A DNA stretch of 64,000 nucleotides from Proruminimicrobium sp963666965 (GTDB lineage Bacteria; Elusimicrobiota; Endomicrobiia; Endomicrobiales; Endomicrobiaceae). Below, in pieces: positions 34,660-43,169 of the stretch. Position numbers and translations under genes: made by a program. Each line of letters begins with the position of its first letter. Within the stretch, counting starts at the first letter, position 1. The stretch is from assembly GCA_963666965.1 (NCBI GenBank), contig OY762939.1, positions 1,612,001 to 1,676,000 of the forward strand, read 5' to 3'. A model generated the notes under the pieces. The model saw only the letters and a program-made list of their open reading frames with translations, did not search any database and had not been told where the DNA came from.

Positions 34660-35421
34660 CTATTCTGTAAGTTTTGATTTTTCTAGATACTGAACAATAT
34701 TCTGCACCAACCCAATAAACCAATCAATTTCTTCGGCATCAATATCTCCCGCCAATGCACCGGGTGCTAACATGTTGCTGTGTTTATAATTACAATATTT
34801 TGTATAGTACATAAAAATTTCTTTATCATTAACATTTCCTATATTTTTTGAAAATGCGATTATATAATCTTTAACTCGTGGCAACTTATAATTTTTTTTA
34901 AATGATTTAATCTTTTCTATATTTATTTCATCTAACGATTTTATTTCCTCAATAATTTCTTTGTGTTTTTCTTCGACATTTTGGACATATTTAAATACAG
35001 TGCACTCAACAGAAGAAAATATTTTTAGAACTATCTCGTATGCATTCCGAGCATAATCTTTTTCAAGATTAGAATCCATTTCAAGTATTGCACTTAAACG
35101 GTCAACCGTAGCCCGTGCTATATACCTATTGTAATTTGCAAGCTTCACTGCCTCAGTATCGTTATCTTTGATATAACTCAAAATACTGCACGTTTCCAAT
35201 GCATGACCGGCAATTATAAACGCATCATAATATCTATAATTATCCAATAATATCACAAATGATTTTATTGCTTCACAAACACGATTATATATATTCCATG
35301 TAATATATCGTATTGCATGTTCATTACCATCAAACTGTGGTTGAGGCAGAGGTTTAAAATCACGAATAATTTTGATTTTGTTATCTATTGTAAAATTCAT
35401 CGTAAAACACTTTCCCTTCAT
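34660..35421 (-). CDS. Hypothetical helical protein, DUF5677-like
   Basis: The 253-residue, all-helical protein has IIAGHALETCSILSYI and YYTKYCNYKHSNMLAPG, reminiscent of DUF5677-type proteins, whose conserved R/H-E and K-H-positions lie in similar helices. The first five codons may be dispensable: a second ATG (MNFTIDNK) lies eight codons in. Function is unknown; such proteins are common on islands and are sometimes paired with nucleases. It is the last AT-rich accessory gene before backbone resumes near 35.45 kb. Confidence 0.55.
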   Translation of the reverse strand: MKGKCFTMNFTIDNKIKIIRDFKPLPQPQFDGNEHAIRYITWNIYNRVCEAIKSFVILLDNYRYYDAFIIAGHALETCSILSYIKDNDTEAVKLANYNRYIARATVDRLSAILEMDSNLEKDYARNAYEIVLKIFSSVECTVFKYVQNVEEKHKEIIEEIKSLDEINIEKIKSFKKNYKLPRVKDYIIAFSKNIGNVNDKEIFMYYTKYCNYKHSNMLAPGALAGDIDAEEIDWFIGLVQNIVQYLEKSKLTE

Positions 35422-35457
35422 TATTAATGATAAAAAATATTACGTTATAATAAAATT

Positions 35458-35952
35458 CTAGACTACTTTAAAAGATATAAACGACAAGGCGCGGATGATG
35501 AATGGGACGGTGAAGGCTAACAGTAAAGCTGTCATTATTGGTCTTAGAAGATTTTTTATTTTGTAGTTTTTTTCTTTTATCGCCGAATAGGCATGGTTGC
35601 AGGCTGACAGCGTAAGGAAAATAAGCAATATGATCAGTACTGCTGCTTCGGCGTAAGTTCCCCATCCAAACAGGAATACTATTATTGCGGTTATTGCCAC
35701 TGCTATATTGTTCAAACCGGATTGGCGTTGATATGCGGGATTATATCCGTAACCGCTAAGTTCAGACGCCGCCTTACCAATCCAGACTGATTCAATCCCT
35801 GTAAACCCCGCAAGAGGTATTACAAGCCACGGCATTATTATATGCAGTTGCCCCGCAGGATCCTGTCCTAAAAAATATGCCAGATTAAAACCGGCTATTA
35901 TGCACGTCCACCTTACAATTTCAAGAATGTTACCTATCTGTTTCTGCGTCAT
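35458..35952 (-). CDS. Multi-pass membrane protein, DUF6790-like
   Basis: The 164-residue protein has four hydrophobic segments (about 12-28, 38-50, 83-117 as one or two, 137-157) and the conserved loop IGKAASELSGYGYNPAYQRQSG and nearby GIESVWIGKAA (given here in parts: IGKAASELSGYGYNPAYQ). The pattern matches small membrane proteins of the DUF6790 type, with no known activity. Base composition and codon use are backbone-like. It stands alone, with the AT-rich island gene on one side and a divergent M23 peptidase on the other. Confidence 0.55.
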   Translation of the reverse strand: MTQKQIGNILEIVRWTCIIAGFNLAYFLGQDPAGQLHIIMPWLVIPLAGFTGIESVWIGKAASELSGYGYNPAYQRQSGLNNIAVAITAIIVFLFGWGTYAEAAVLIILLIFLTLSACNHAYSAIKEKNYKIKNLLRPIMTALLLAFTVPFIIRALSFISFKVV

Positions 35953-36206
35953 TTTTCCCTCTTCACAGAATTAAACTATGAAACTAACTGCATTATACTA
36001 AATTTACATATCTTTTGACCTTTTGTCAGCAACGCACAAAATAAACACATATAAATTAATTTTAAAGTTAAAAAAACATTAAAAAGTTAAAATACTAGTG
36101 TAATAAAATTTAAGACAAAACAAAATTTTAACAGTTAGTTTATCTTCAAATAACAAAACAAAAGTATATTTTTGATATAATTGGAATCATTTTTAAGAGG
36201 TGTTTT

Positions 36207-36818
36207 ATGAATAAATATTTTGTCATTATTTTAGCTTTGATTTTCGCATCTGTTTTTGCGGATTGCGCAAGCGCAGAAACAGTTTCAACCGAAACAGATA
36301 AAACAGAAGTTTATATCAATCATCAAGATTCTCCGTATATTCTTCCTTTTTTGCCCGGAACAAAACATAAAATAATTCAGGGGAATTGCGAAAAAAAAGA
36401 AAAACCGTGGACGCATTATGATAATTTAAAATATGCGTACGATTTTGAAATGCCGATAGGAACGGAAATTATAGCGGCAAGAACGGGAACCGTTTTCTTT
36501 GTAAGAGACGAATTTACAGATAATGACCACGGCAAAAATCAGGGAAACGCCATAGTTATTATTCACGAAGACGGAACTTTCGCCTTATATGCCCATATTA
36601 CGCATAAAGGCTCAAAGGTAAGACTTGGACAAATAGTAAAACAGGGAGATATCATTGCCTTAAGCGGCAATTCCGGAGAAAGCCCGATACCGCACCTGCA
36701 CTTTCAGGTAAACAGCACAGGGGATTTTGCAAAAGGCGAGTCTGTTCCGATAACTTTTAAAAATGTATTTCCCGAAACCGGACGGCTTGAAAAAAATGCC
36801 GAATACGAAGCAAAATAA
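36207..36818 (+). CDS. Secreted M23 (LytM) family peptidase
   Basis: The 203-residue protein has a signal peptide (1-23, cleavage near CASAE) and an M23 domain: YAYDFEMPIGTEIIAARTG with the first Asp ligand, FALYAHITHKGSKVRLGQIV, then GDIIALSGNSGESPIPHLHFQV with the HxH ligand pair. M23 enzymes cut peptide cross-links in peptidoglycan using zinc; some members are regulatory. The usual NHxGxD is varied to H-x7-YD here, with the histidine possibly in PWTHYDN, so catalytic competence is likely but not certain. Confidence 0.85.
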   Translation: MNKYFVIILALIFASVFADCASAETVSTETDKTEVYINHQDSPYILPFLPGTKHKIIQGNCEKKEKPWTHYDNLKYAYDFEMPIGTEIIAARTGTVFFVRDEFTDNDHGKNQGNAIVIIHEDGTFALYAHITHKGSKVRLGQIVKQGDIIALSGNSGESPIPHLHFQVNSTGDFAKGESVPITFKNVFPETGRLEKNAEYEAK

Positions 36819-36884
36819 AAAACTATTTTAAAATAATTTGATAGAATTAGACTGACGGAAAAATTGAATTGACAAGGAGTCATT

Positions 36885-37127
36885 ATGCCTAATCTTTCGT
36901 TGCCGGTTTTAATATTTTTTGCGATATTGTACGCAATATGTATTTTCAGCGCAATTAAACCTGATATAATAGTAAATCTGACCGCGAAATATTTTAAATT
37001 TGCAGGAAAGATATTCGGAAAAGATTCAGATGTTCAGGCAACCGAGAAAGCAAAAAGCGTTGTAAGAACTTGGAATATATTCTTATTGATTCTTATGACA
37101 TTTATTTTGTTTACAGCAAGATTTTAA
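36885..37127 (+). CDS. Small two-helix membrane protein
   Basis: The 80-residue protein has hydrophobic helices at about residues 3-22 and 60-78 joined by a charged loop (AKYFKFAGKIFGKDSDVQAT). It has a good ribosome site (AAGGAG). It is downstream of the M23 peptidase by 66 bases and converges on the MFS gene, the stops being 7 bases apart. Function is unknown. Confidence 0.6.
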   Translation: MPNLSLPVLIFFAILYAICIFSAIKPDIIVNLTAKYFKFAGKIFGKDSDVQATEKAKSVVRTWNIFLLILMTFILFTARF

Positions 37128-37133
37128 TAAAGA

Positions 37134-38318
37134 TTATGCCGCTTTTATTCTGTAAAAACTTCCGCCTAAAAACGGCAATGCAATCAACAAATAAATTGCA
37201 TAATTTAAACCGACGTATTGGGCGAAAAGACCTATCAAACTGACGCCAAGTCCTCCTATTCCTATACCGAATCCAAGCATTAATCCCGAAGCCATCGCCT
37301 GATTTTTAGTTAAAATTTCCTGAGCGGCGACTACTGTAACAGAAAATGACGATAAAAGAGCCATTCCTGCAAGAGAAAGAAACATTACGCTTAATATCCC
37401 ATGGGTTAATATAAATCCGCATAAAAAAGGAGTGGCAAGCATAAGAGAATAAGCTATAACAGGCTTACGTCCGAATTTATCGGATAAATATCCGCCTATA
37501 AGACCTCCGGCCGCACCGCTGAACAACATTATAAAAAGCAAATGGCTGCTGACTGTAATTGAAATATTTTTACCCTGAAGATATAACGGCAAAAACGAGA
37601 TTAGTCCGAAAAATGCCAGAGAACGCATTGATACAGTTATAACTATTTTGGTCAGGCTCTTCCAATTGCTTTTCAAAGCTTCTAAAGTCGAATGATCAAC
37701 GCTGTGGTGTTTCTTATCCATTTTAGGAGAAGTAAACCACAACAAAACGCCTACCAAAAGTCCCGGAATGATAAATACGGGCGTGGCTCTTAATCCGAAA
37801 TTTTTTACAAAAGGAATTACTATAAGAGGCGTAAAAGCAAGACCGATATTTCCGGCCGTAACAAATATAGACTGATACAATCCTTTTTTATTGCCGCTTA
37901 TTGAAGTAACCATTGCCGAAGCCTGCGGATGAAAGGCCGCAGTTCCGAACCCTGCAAGCGTTACTGTTACAAACAGCAATGTATAGTTGTCTATTAAACC
38001 TATCAAACTTAATAATGTTCCCATCCAGATAGTTCCGACGTATACCATCCATCTCTTATTTTTTTTATCGACAAGATACGCAAACATAGGCTGCAAAACC
38101 GACGAGCTTATTGTAAAAGCTGAAATTAAAGCCGCAGTCTTGCTTATGCTGAATCCTGCCGCAACAAAAAAGGGAACCAGCGCCTGAAGATAGTTTGTGT
38201 ACCAGTCGTTTAAACCGTGCGCAGCCGATATGGAAAATAATTTCAATACTTTTGCTTTTTTATCATCGCGTCTTTTGGAACCTGAAGAATCCGATGCTGT
38301 AAAATCCGAAGAGTTCAT
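37134..38318 (-). CDS. MFS transporter, fosmidomycin-resistance (FSR)-like
   Basis: The 394-residue, 12-helix major facilitator protein begins its first helix with AAHGLNDWYTNYLQALVPFF, a phrase typical of FSR-family exporters, and has the loop 8-9 motif GGYLSDKFGRKPVI. It likely exports small drugs or metabolites by proton exchange. The gene is monocistronic and divergent from the flavin reductase gene. The native substrate cannot be inferred. Confidence 0.85.
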   Translation of the reverse strand: MNSSDFTASDSSGSKRRDDKKAKVLKLFSISAAHGLNDWYTNYLQALVPFFVAAGFSISKTAALISAFTISSSVLQPMFAYLVDKKNKRWMVYVGTIWMGTLLSLIGLIDNYTLLFVTVTLAGFGTAAFHPQASAMVTSISGNKKGLYQSIFVTAGNIGLAFTPLIVIPFVKNFGLRATPVFIIPGLLVGVLLWFTSPKMDKKHHSVDHSTLEALKSNWKSLTKIVITVSMRSLAFFGLISFLPLYLQGKNISITVSSHLLFIMLFSGAAGGLIGGYLSDKFGRKPVIAYSLMLATPFLCGFILTHGILSVMFLSLAGMALLSSFSVTVVAAQEILTKNQAMASGLMLGFGIGIGGLGVSLIGLFAQYVGLNYAIYLLIALPFLGGSFYRIKAA

Positions 38319-38468
38319 TGTAAAATCCTTTTATATTTTTAATTTTCATTTTTTATAAAGATAAATAATGATTAAATACGCCTGCGTGATATTATAACTC
38401 TTTTAAAATGTATTTTTGAATTTTTTATTTTATATAATATGCTTAATAAAACATACGGAGGCTCACAA

Positions 38469-39011
38469 ATGAAAAAACTCCCGCTGGAAAAAGCCTTTAC
38501 GCTCATAGAGCCCGGTCCCGTAATAATGATAACCACTTTTGACGGCAAAAAAAACAACGTAATGACAATATCATGGAATATGGTAATGGATTTTACGCCT
38601 CAGTTTGCAATTTTAACAGGTCCGTGGAACCATTCGTATAAAGCTCTTGTAAAAACAAAAGAATGCGTTATATCCATACCTGCCGTTGACATATCCGAGC
38701 AGGTAATAAGAGCCGGCAGCTGTTCAGGCAAAGATATTGATAAATTTAAAAAATTTAATCTGACTCCTCTGAAAGCAAAAAATGTTAAAGCGCCTCTTAT
38801 AAAAGAATGTATAGCCAATATAGAATGTAAGGTTGTTGACCACATAAAAAAACATAATATTTTCGTATTAAACGGAATCGCCGCATGGACTAACGACGAA
38901 CGCAAAGAAAAACGAATGTTCCACGCGGTAGGCGACGGAATTTTTATCGCAGACGGACATAAAATAAATTACAGAAAATTAATGACAAAAAAACTGCCTG
39001 CCGGAGTATAA
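38469..39011 (+). CDS. Flavin reductase family protein
   Basis: The protein is 180 residues from the ATG at 38469, selected because ACGGAGGCTCACAA is an excellent ribosome site; an in-frame ATG 30 bases earlier overlaps it and lacks its own. PVIMITTFDGKKNNVMTISW and TPQFAILTGPWNHSYKAL match the FMN-binding split-barrel flavin reductase family, and NIFVLNGIAAW and the late FHAVGDGIFIADG are typical of its members. It probably reduces flavin with NAD(P)H or is a related oxidoreductase. Confidence 0.85.
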   Translation: MKKLPLEKAFTLIEPGPVIMITTFDGKKNNVMTISWNMVMDFTPQFAILTGPWNHSYKALVKTKECVISIPAVDISEQVIRAGSCSGKDIDKFKKFNLTPLKAKNVKAPLIKECIANIECKVVDHIKKHNIFVLNGIAAWTNDERKEKRMFHAVGDGIFIADGHKINYRKLMTKKLPAGV

Positions 39012-39012
39012 T

Positions 39013-39534
39013 TTGAAGTATGTAGCTCTGCTCAGAGGAATCAACGCCGGAAAACAAAGACGCGTTGATATGAAAAAACTTAAACTTGTTTTTGAAAAAC
39101 TCGGATTAACTGATGTTGAAACTTATATAAATTCCGGAAACGTTATTTTTAAATCGCCAAAATCAAAAAACGCCGTAAGCGCAGACGTTATAAAAATATT
39201 AAAAGATGAATTTGATTTTGAAATACCCGTTCTTATCAAAACTGAAACAGAAATAAAAAAAATAGCAAAAGCAATTCCTGACGACTGGCAGAACGACAAA
39301 AACCAAAGAACTGACATAGCTTATTTATTTAAAGAATTTGATTCTGAAAAAATAGTGACTGAACTGCCGTTTAATAAAGATGTTGCTGATATCCGTTACG
39401 TTAAAGGCGCCATTTTCTGGAATCTTTCAAGAAAAGATTACGATAAAAGCCGCCTTAATAAATTAATCGGCTGTAAATTTTATAAATATATGACGCTGCG
39501 AAACGTTAATACGGCTCGTTTTTTGGCATCTTAA
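39013..39534 (+). CDS. DUF1697 family protein
   Basis: The 173-residue protein starts at a TTG (39013), directly after the upstream stop, and begins MKYVALLRGINAGKQRRVDM, the diagnostic DUF1697 N-terminus. ETYINSGNVIFKS and LMTLRN-type C-terminal residues (KYMTLRNVNTA) also fit. The family is widespread and uncharacterised. A one-base gap from the flavin reductase gene indicates coupling. The TTG start is supported by the family N-terminus and absence of an ATG in range. Confidence 0.88.
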   Translation: MKYVALLRGINAGKQRRVDMKKLKLVFEKLGLTDVETYINSGNVIFKSPKSKNAVSADVIKILKDEFDFEIPVLIKTETEIKKIAKAIPDDWQNDKNQRTDIAYLFKEFDSEKIVTELPFNKDVADIRYVKGAIFWNLSRKDYDKSRLNKLIGCKFYKYMTLRNVNTARFLAS

Positions 39535-39577
39535 AGCTGACTCAATAAACAAAATAATCTATAAGTAAGAGACTGAA

Positions 39578-40387
39578 ATGATTGAATTCCAAAATTTAAA
39601 TCCGGTTTGGCAGGCGCTTCTTGCAGGCGTCTTTACATGGGGGCTTACCGCTCTGGGCGCGAGTCTTGTTTTTTTCAACAAACAATTTAACCAGAAACAA
39701 TTTGACGCGATGCTTGGTTTTGCCGGCGGAGTAATGATAGCGGCAAGTTTCTGGTCGCTGCTTGCGCCGGCAATTGAAATGTCTGAAAAAACAAATATCG
39801 CAAAATGGATTCCGCCTGCTATAGGATTTTTGGCGGGAGCCATTTTTTTACGCTTAATTGATAAAATTCTGCCTCATCTTCATCTTGGTTTTCAGAATAA
39901 TGAAGCTGAAGGTATAAAAACAAGCTGGAAGAGAAGCACGCTGCTAGTTTTGGCTGTTACGCTTCATAATATACCGGAAGGACTGGCTGTAGGTGTCGCT
40001 TTCGGAGCGGCTGCCTCGGGTTTTGAGGGAGCATCTCTTTCGGGAGCAATTGCGCTTGCTGTCGGAATAGGAATACAGAATTTCCCGGAAGGTTTTGCTA
40101 TTTCCGCGCCGCTAAGACGTGAAAATTTTTCAAAATTTAAAAGTTTTTGGTACGGACAACTTTCTGCAGTAGTTGAACCTGTATTTGCGGTGATAGGAGC
40201 CGCTGCAGTAGTAATCGCGCAGCCTGTGCTGCCGTATGCTTTGGCTTTTGCGGCAGGCGCAATGATTTTTGTCGTGGTTGAGCAGGTTATACCCGAATCA
40301 CAGAGAAACGGCAATGCCGATTTAGCCACCGGCGGAGCAATAACGGGTTTTTTAGTAATGATGATTTTAGACGTGGCTTTAGGATAA
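39578..40387 (+). CDS. ZIP family metal transporter
   Basis: The 269-residue, roughly eight-helix protein carries the ZIP signatures VTLHNIPEGLAVGVAFG in helix 4 and AVGIGIQNFPEGFAIS in helix 5, which contribute H/N/E metal ligands at the transport site, plus FAAGAMIFVVVEQVIPES. It imports divalent metals such as zinc or iron into the cytoplasm. The histidine-containing loop HLHLGFQN lies between helices 3 and 4. It is followed after one base by a GNAT gene. Confidence 0.93.
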   Translation: MIEFQNLNPVWQALLAGVFTWGLTALGASLVFFNKQFNQKQFDAMLGFAGGVMIAASFWSLLAPAIEMSEKTNIAKWIPPAIGFLAGAIFLRLIDKILPHLHLGFQNNEAEGIKTSWKRSTLLVLAVTLHNIPEGLAVGVAFGAAASGFEGASLSGAIALAVGIGIQNFPEGFAISAPLRRENFSKFKSFWYGQLSAVVEPVFAVIGAAAVVIAQPVLPYALAFAAGAMIFVVVEQVIPESQRNGNADLATGGAITGFLVMMILDVALG

Positions 40388-40388
40388 A

Positions 40389-40844
40389 ATGGAAATTTTA
40401 CAGGCATCCGTAAAAGACGCAAATGAAATATTAAATTTACAAAAAGCCGCTTTTCAAATTGAAGCGGAAATTTATAACAATTACGATATTTTGCCTCTGA
40501 AAGAAACAATTGAAGAAATAAGCCGGTGTTTTAAAACGCACGTATTTTTGAAAGCGGTAGATTCCGGAAAAATTGCAGGCGCCGTGAGGGCTTTTGAAAA
40601 AGACGGAACGTGTTATATAGGAAGGCTTGCCGTTTCAAAAGAAATGCAAAACCGGGGAATCGGAACGCTTCTTATGAAAGAGATAGAGAAATATTTTAAA
40701 ACAAAACGTTTTGAACTTTTTACCGGCGCAAAAAGCGAAAAAAATATAAGGCTGTACAAAAAACTCGGATATTCCACCTTTGGAGAAAAAAAGTCCGGCT
40801 GCGGCGCCTTAGTAGAAGTAATCTTCATGGAAAAATTAAAATAA
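40389..40844 (+). CDS. GNAT family N-acetyltransferase
   Basis: The 151-residue protein has the acetyl-CoA binding motif RLAVSKEMQNRGIGTLLMKE (R/Q-x-x-G-x-G/A) at about 78-97, followed by the LYKKLGYSTFGEKK C-terminal block. It transfers an acetyl group to an amine; the substrate is unknown. The gene starts one base after the ZIP gene stop and is followed within 16 bases by the C-GCAxxG-C-C gene, so a small operon is likely. Confidence 0.88.
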   Translation: MEILQASVKDANEILNLQKAAFQIEAEIYNNYDILPLKETIEEISRCFKTHVFLKAVDSGKIAGAVRAFEKDGTCYIGRLAVSKEMQNRGIGTLLMKEIEKYFKTKRFELFTGAKSEKNIRLYKKLGYSTFGEKKSGCGALVEVIFMEKLK

Positions 40845-40860
40845 GGAGAATTTAAATAAA

Positions 40861-41295
40861 ATGGAATCAAAAGTTGATCAGGCTGTTGATTATTTTAAAA
40901 GCGGTCTGAGCTGTTCCCAGGCAATGCTTCTTGCATACGGGCCGGAATCCGGCATTGATAAAACGCTTGCATTAAAAATTTCCACGCCTTTTTCAAGCGG
41001 AATGGCAAGGATGAGCCAGACATGCGGAGCTGTAACCGGAGCATTTATAATTTTAGGATTAAAATATGCCGCATCAAAAGAAGCAAAGGAAAAACTTTTT
41101 GCTCTTGAAAATGATTTTTCGCAAAAGTTCAAGCTGCGAAATAAATCCATAAACTGCAAAGAGCTTTTAGGATATGATTTGGGAAATCCCGAAGAAAGAA
41201 AAGAATTTGCAGATAAAAAGCTTTCTGAAACTCTCTGTCAAAAATTTGTAAAAGACGCATCCGAAATTCTTGAAGAAATTATTGCCGCAAATTAA
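40861..41295 (+). CDS. C-GCAxxG-C-C family (putative redox-active) protein
   Basis: The 144-residue protein follows the C_GCAxxG_C_C pattern: SGLSCSQAMLLAYG, TCGAVTGAFIILGLKYA, SINCKELLGYDLG and LCQKFVKDASEIL. The spaced cysteines in a small helical bundle suggest redox or metal/cofactor binding, but the activity is unknown. It overlaps nothing, but its stop lies 20 bases before the next gene's start codon, consistent with co-transcription. Confidence 0.85.
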   Translation: MESKVDQAVDYFKSGLSCSQAMLLAYGPESGIDKTLALKISTPFSSGMARMSQTCGAVTGAFIILGLKYAASKEAKEKLFALENDFSQKFKLRNKSINCKELLGYDLGNPEERKEFADKKLSETLCQKFVKDASEILEEIIAAN

Positions 41296-41314
41296 TATAA
41301 GGTTAAGAGGTATT

Positions 41315-42178
41315 ATGAAAAAACAAATTATTTTTTTGATGATGTTGTTTATTGCCGTAAGTTTTCTGTTTACAGAAGCAGTTTATTGCCAAACCGGAAC
41401 AGCAGTTTCAAAAGACGGCGTTAAAATATCTTACTCGTCATACGGCAAAGGAGATACTGCACTTGTTTTTATACACGGATGGAGCTGCGACCAAACGGCA
41501 TGGAAAAGACAAATTCCCTATTTTGATAAAAAATATAAAGTAATAACTTTAGATTTGGCCGGACACGGAAAATCAGGCAAACAGCGCACAATTTATACTA
41601 TGGAATTATTCGGCCAAGATGTGGCAGCCGTGGTAAATAAAATAAAAGCCTCTAAAATCATTCTGCTCGGCCATTCAATGGCCGGAGTCGTAATTGTTGA
41701 AACGGCAAAAATCATTCCCGATAAAATCACGGCTCTTGTCGGTATTGATACAATGCAAAATTTTGAACAAGAATACACGCCTGAACAAGTTGCTGAAGTG
41801 GTAAAACCTTTCAAAACAGACTTTAAAAAAACTGCAGATTCTTTTATAAGGAATATGTTTGTAAAAGATTCAAATCCTGCATTTGTAGACTCTATAGTTC
41901 ATAAAATGTCTTCAGCAAATCCGAAAATCGCAATCAGCGCAATGGAAGAAATGTTTAAAACTTCTTATATAAAAAATCCTCCGAATATTAAAACTCCCGT
42001 TTGGTGTTTAAACGCCGATTTGTGGAATACAAATGCCGAAGGCAACCGCAAATATGTCAGCGAATTTAATGTTCATATAATGCACGGAGTCGGCCATTTT
42101 CTTATGCTTGAAAAACCGGATGAATTTAACAAACAGCTTGATGAAATAATAACGGAAATATTGAATAAAACTAAATAA
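41315..42178 (+). CDS. Secreted alpha/beta hydrolase
   Basis: The protein is 287 residues from the ATG at 41315, chosen for AAGAGGTATT just upstream and because it then begins with a proper signal peptide (KKQIIFLMMLFIAVSF, cleavage near VYCQ). The hydrolase core shows oxyanion loop HGWSCDQ, nucleophile elbow GHSMAG, and the catalytic His in HGVGHFLMLEKP; an acid in the NADLWN region completes the triad. It is likely a periplasmic or lipid-associated esterase of unknown substrate. The DUF3788 gene starts immediately after its stop. Confidence 0.87.
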   Translation: MKKQIIFLMMLFIAVSFLFTEAVYCQTGTAVSKDGVKISYSSYGKGDTALVFIHGWSCDQTAWKRQIPYFDKKYKVITLDLAGHGKSGKQRTIYTMELFGQDVAAVVNKIKASKIILLGHSMAGVVIVETAKIIPDKITALVGIDTMQNFEQEYTPEQVAEVVKPFKTDFKKTADSFIRNMFVKDSNPAFVDSIVHKMSSANPKIAISAMEEMFKTSYIKNPPNIKTPVWCLNADLWNTNAEGNRKYVSEFNVHIMHGVGHFLMLEKPDEFNKQLDEIITEILNKTK

Positions 42179-42559
42179 ATGGAAACTGAAACTGACAGAA
42201 TAACAGATTCTGCCAATTTTCCTGATGATAAAAAAATCAAAAATTGGATAGGAACCGAAGCGTTTGCTTACTGGCGCGGACTTCAAGGCTGGATAGACCA
42301 AAAATATTCCGGTATATTCAATCCGCAATGGATATACGGCGGTAAAAAACACGGCTGGGTGCTTCGGTATAAAAAAAGCAAATCATTCTGCTCTTTTGTT
42401 CCTGAAAAAAACAGTTTTAAACTTTTAATCGTTTTCGGAACAGAAGAAAGAGAAAAAACCGAGAAAATTCTTAATGCTCTGTCGGTTAATACACAAAATG
42501 AATATAGAAAAGCAGAAACATACCACGACGGCAAATGGCTGCTTTTAACAGTTGACTGA
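42179..42559 (+). CDS. DUF3788 family protein
   Basis: The 126-residue protein contains WIYGGKKHGWVLRYKKSKSF, FCSFVPEKNSFKLLIVFG and the terminal YHDGKWLLL, all DUF3788 features. These are small cytoplasmic proteins of unknown role, sometimes near transporters or regulators. It starts on the base after the hydrolase stop codon, so it is translationally coupled. Confidence 0.85.
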   Translation: METETDRITDSANFPDDKKIKNWIGTEAFAYWRGLQGWIDQKYSGIFNPQWIYGGKKHGWVLRYKKSKSFCSFVPEKNSFKLLIVFGTEEREKTEKILNALSVNTQNEYRKAETYHDGKWLLLTVD

Positions 42560-42666
42560 GTTAAAATTATTGAAGATATAAAAATTCTTCTTGTTTTAAA
42601 AAGAAAACCTGAATTTTAAAACAGTTATTAAAAATTTTTATTTTATATTGCCGTAATCTTATATCA

Positions 42667-42681
42667 ATTAGATAATCTAAT
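42667..42681. promoter_or_regulatory. Palindromic operator candidate upstream of the MerR-like gene
   Basis: ATTAGAT-A-ATCTAAT is a perfect 7-bp dyad 21 bases upstream of the -35. A second copy of the half-site (AATTAGAT) follows at about 42688. It could be an autoregulatory site for the MerR/HspR-like protein. It does not match the classical HAIR consensus. Confidence 0.45.
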
Positions 42682-42702
42682 TTATTAAATTAGATAGATG
42701 AC

Positions 42703-42731
42703 TTGACAAAGTTATATAATTTTATTACAAT
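42703..42731 (+). promoter_or_regulatory. Promoter of the MerR/HspR-like gene
   Basis: TTGACA (42703-42708), 17 bases, TACAAT (42726-42731): near-consensus vegetative promoter, 30 bases before the start codon. Confidence 0.8.
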
Positions 42732-42761
42732 CACATTGAATATTAATTTGAAACGGGCTTT

Positions 42762-43040
42762 ATGAAGAAAAAAATAAACGTAAAAAAAATAATAATTGAA
42801 TATGACGAACCTGTTTACGGAATGAGCGTCGTATGCAGATTGATAAAGATACCGGAATGGACTTTAAGAATGCTTGATAAAAATAAAATAGTAATTCCTC
42901 ATAAAAGCCAAGGAAAAACAAGATTGTATTCTCACAAAGATTTGGATAGATTGCAATATATTCATGATATTATGGAAGAAAAAAATTTGGATATAAGAGA
43001 TTTAAAAGTTTTAATGAAATTTTCAAATTTATTTGACTGA
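42762..43040 (+). CDS. MerR-family (HspR-like) heat-shock regulator
   Basis: The 92-residue protein has a MerR winged helix: YGMSVVCRLIKIPEWTLRML, then VIPHKSQGKTRLYSHKDLDRL and a short C-terminal helix. The V-x-R-L-x-x-I-x-x-x-T-L-R-x-x-D pattern and the position directly ahead of small heat-shock genes suggest an HspR-like repressor. It lacks an extended effector domain, as expected for HspR. A CIRCE element lies between it and the hsp20 genes, so the locus may have two controls. Confidence 0.8.
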   Translation: MKKKINVKKIIIEYDEPVYGMSVVCRLIKIPEWTLRMLDKNKIVIPHKSQGKTRLYSHKDLDRLQYIHDIMEEKNLDIRDLKVLMKFSNLFD

Positions 43041-43066
43041 CGGCATATATTTTTTTGCCTTTGTAA

Positions 43067-43093
43067 TTGGCACTCTTTCACGCAAAGTGCTAA
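43067..43093. promoter_or_regulatory. CIRCE element (HrcA operator)
   Basis: TTGGCACTC-N9-AAGTGCTAA matches the CIRCE consensus TTAGCACTC-N9-GAGTGCTAA with one mismatch per arm and the exact 9-base spacer. It overlaps the likely promoter (TTGGCA, 18 bases, TAATTA) of the hsp20 genes, as in known HrcA-repressed operons. hrcA itself is not in the window. Confidence 0.88.
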
Positions 43094-43169
43094 TTATAAA
43101 TAAAATAAAGAAAACAGAAAGAGAGCCCGGTATAATTTTAAGCGGTAAAAGAAACAGGAGGTATTTATT

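Noticed and set aside
39964..40509. 181-codon open frame on the minus strand opposite the ZIP transporter
   Set aside because: Alanine/proline-rich shadow of a conserved transporter; no family signature.
42667..42681. HAIR element (HspR box)
   Set aside because: The dyad does not match the CTTGAGT-N7-ACTCAAG consensus; reported only as an operator candidate.
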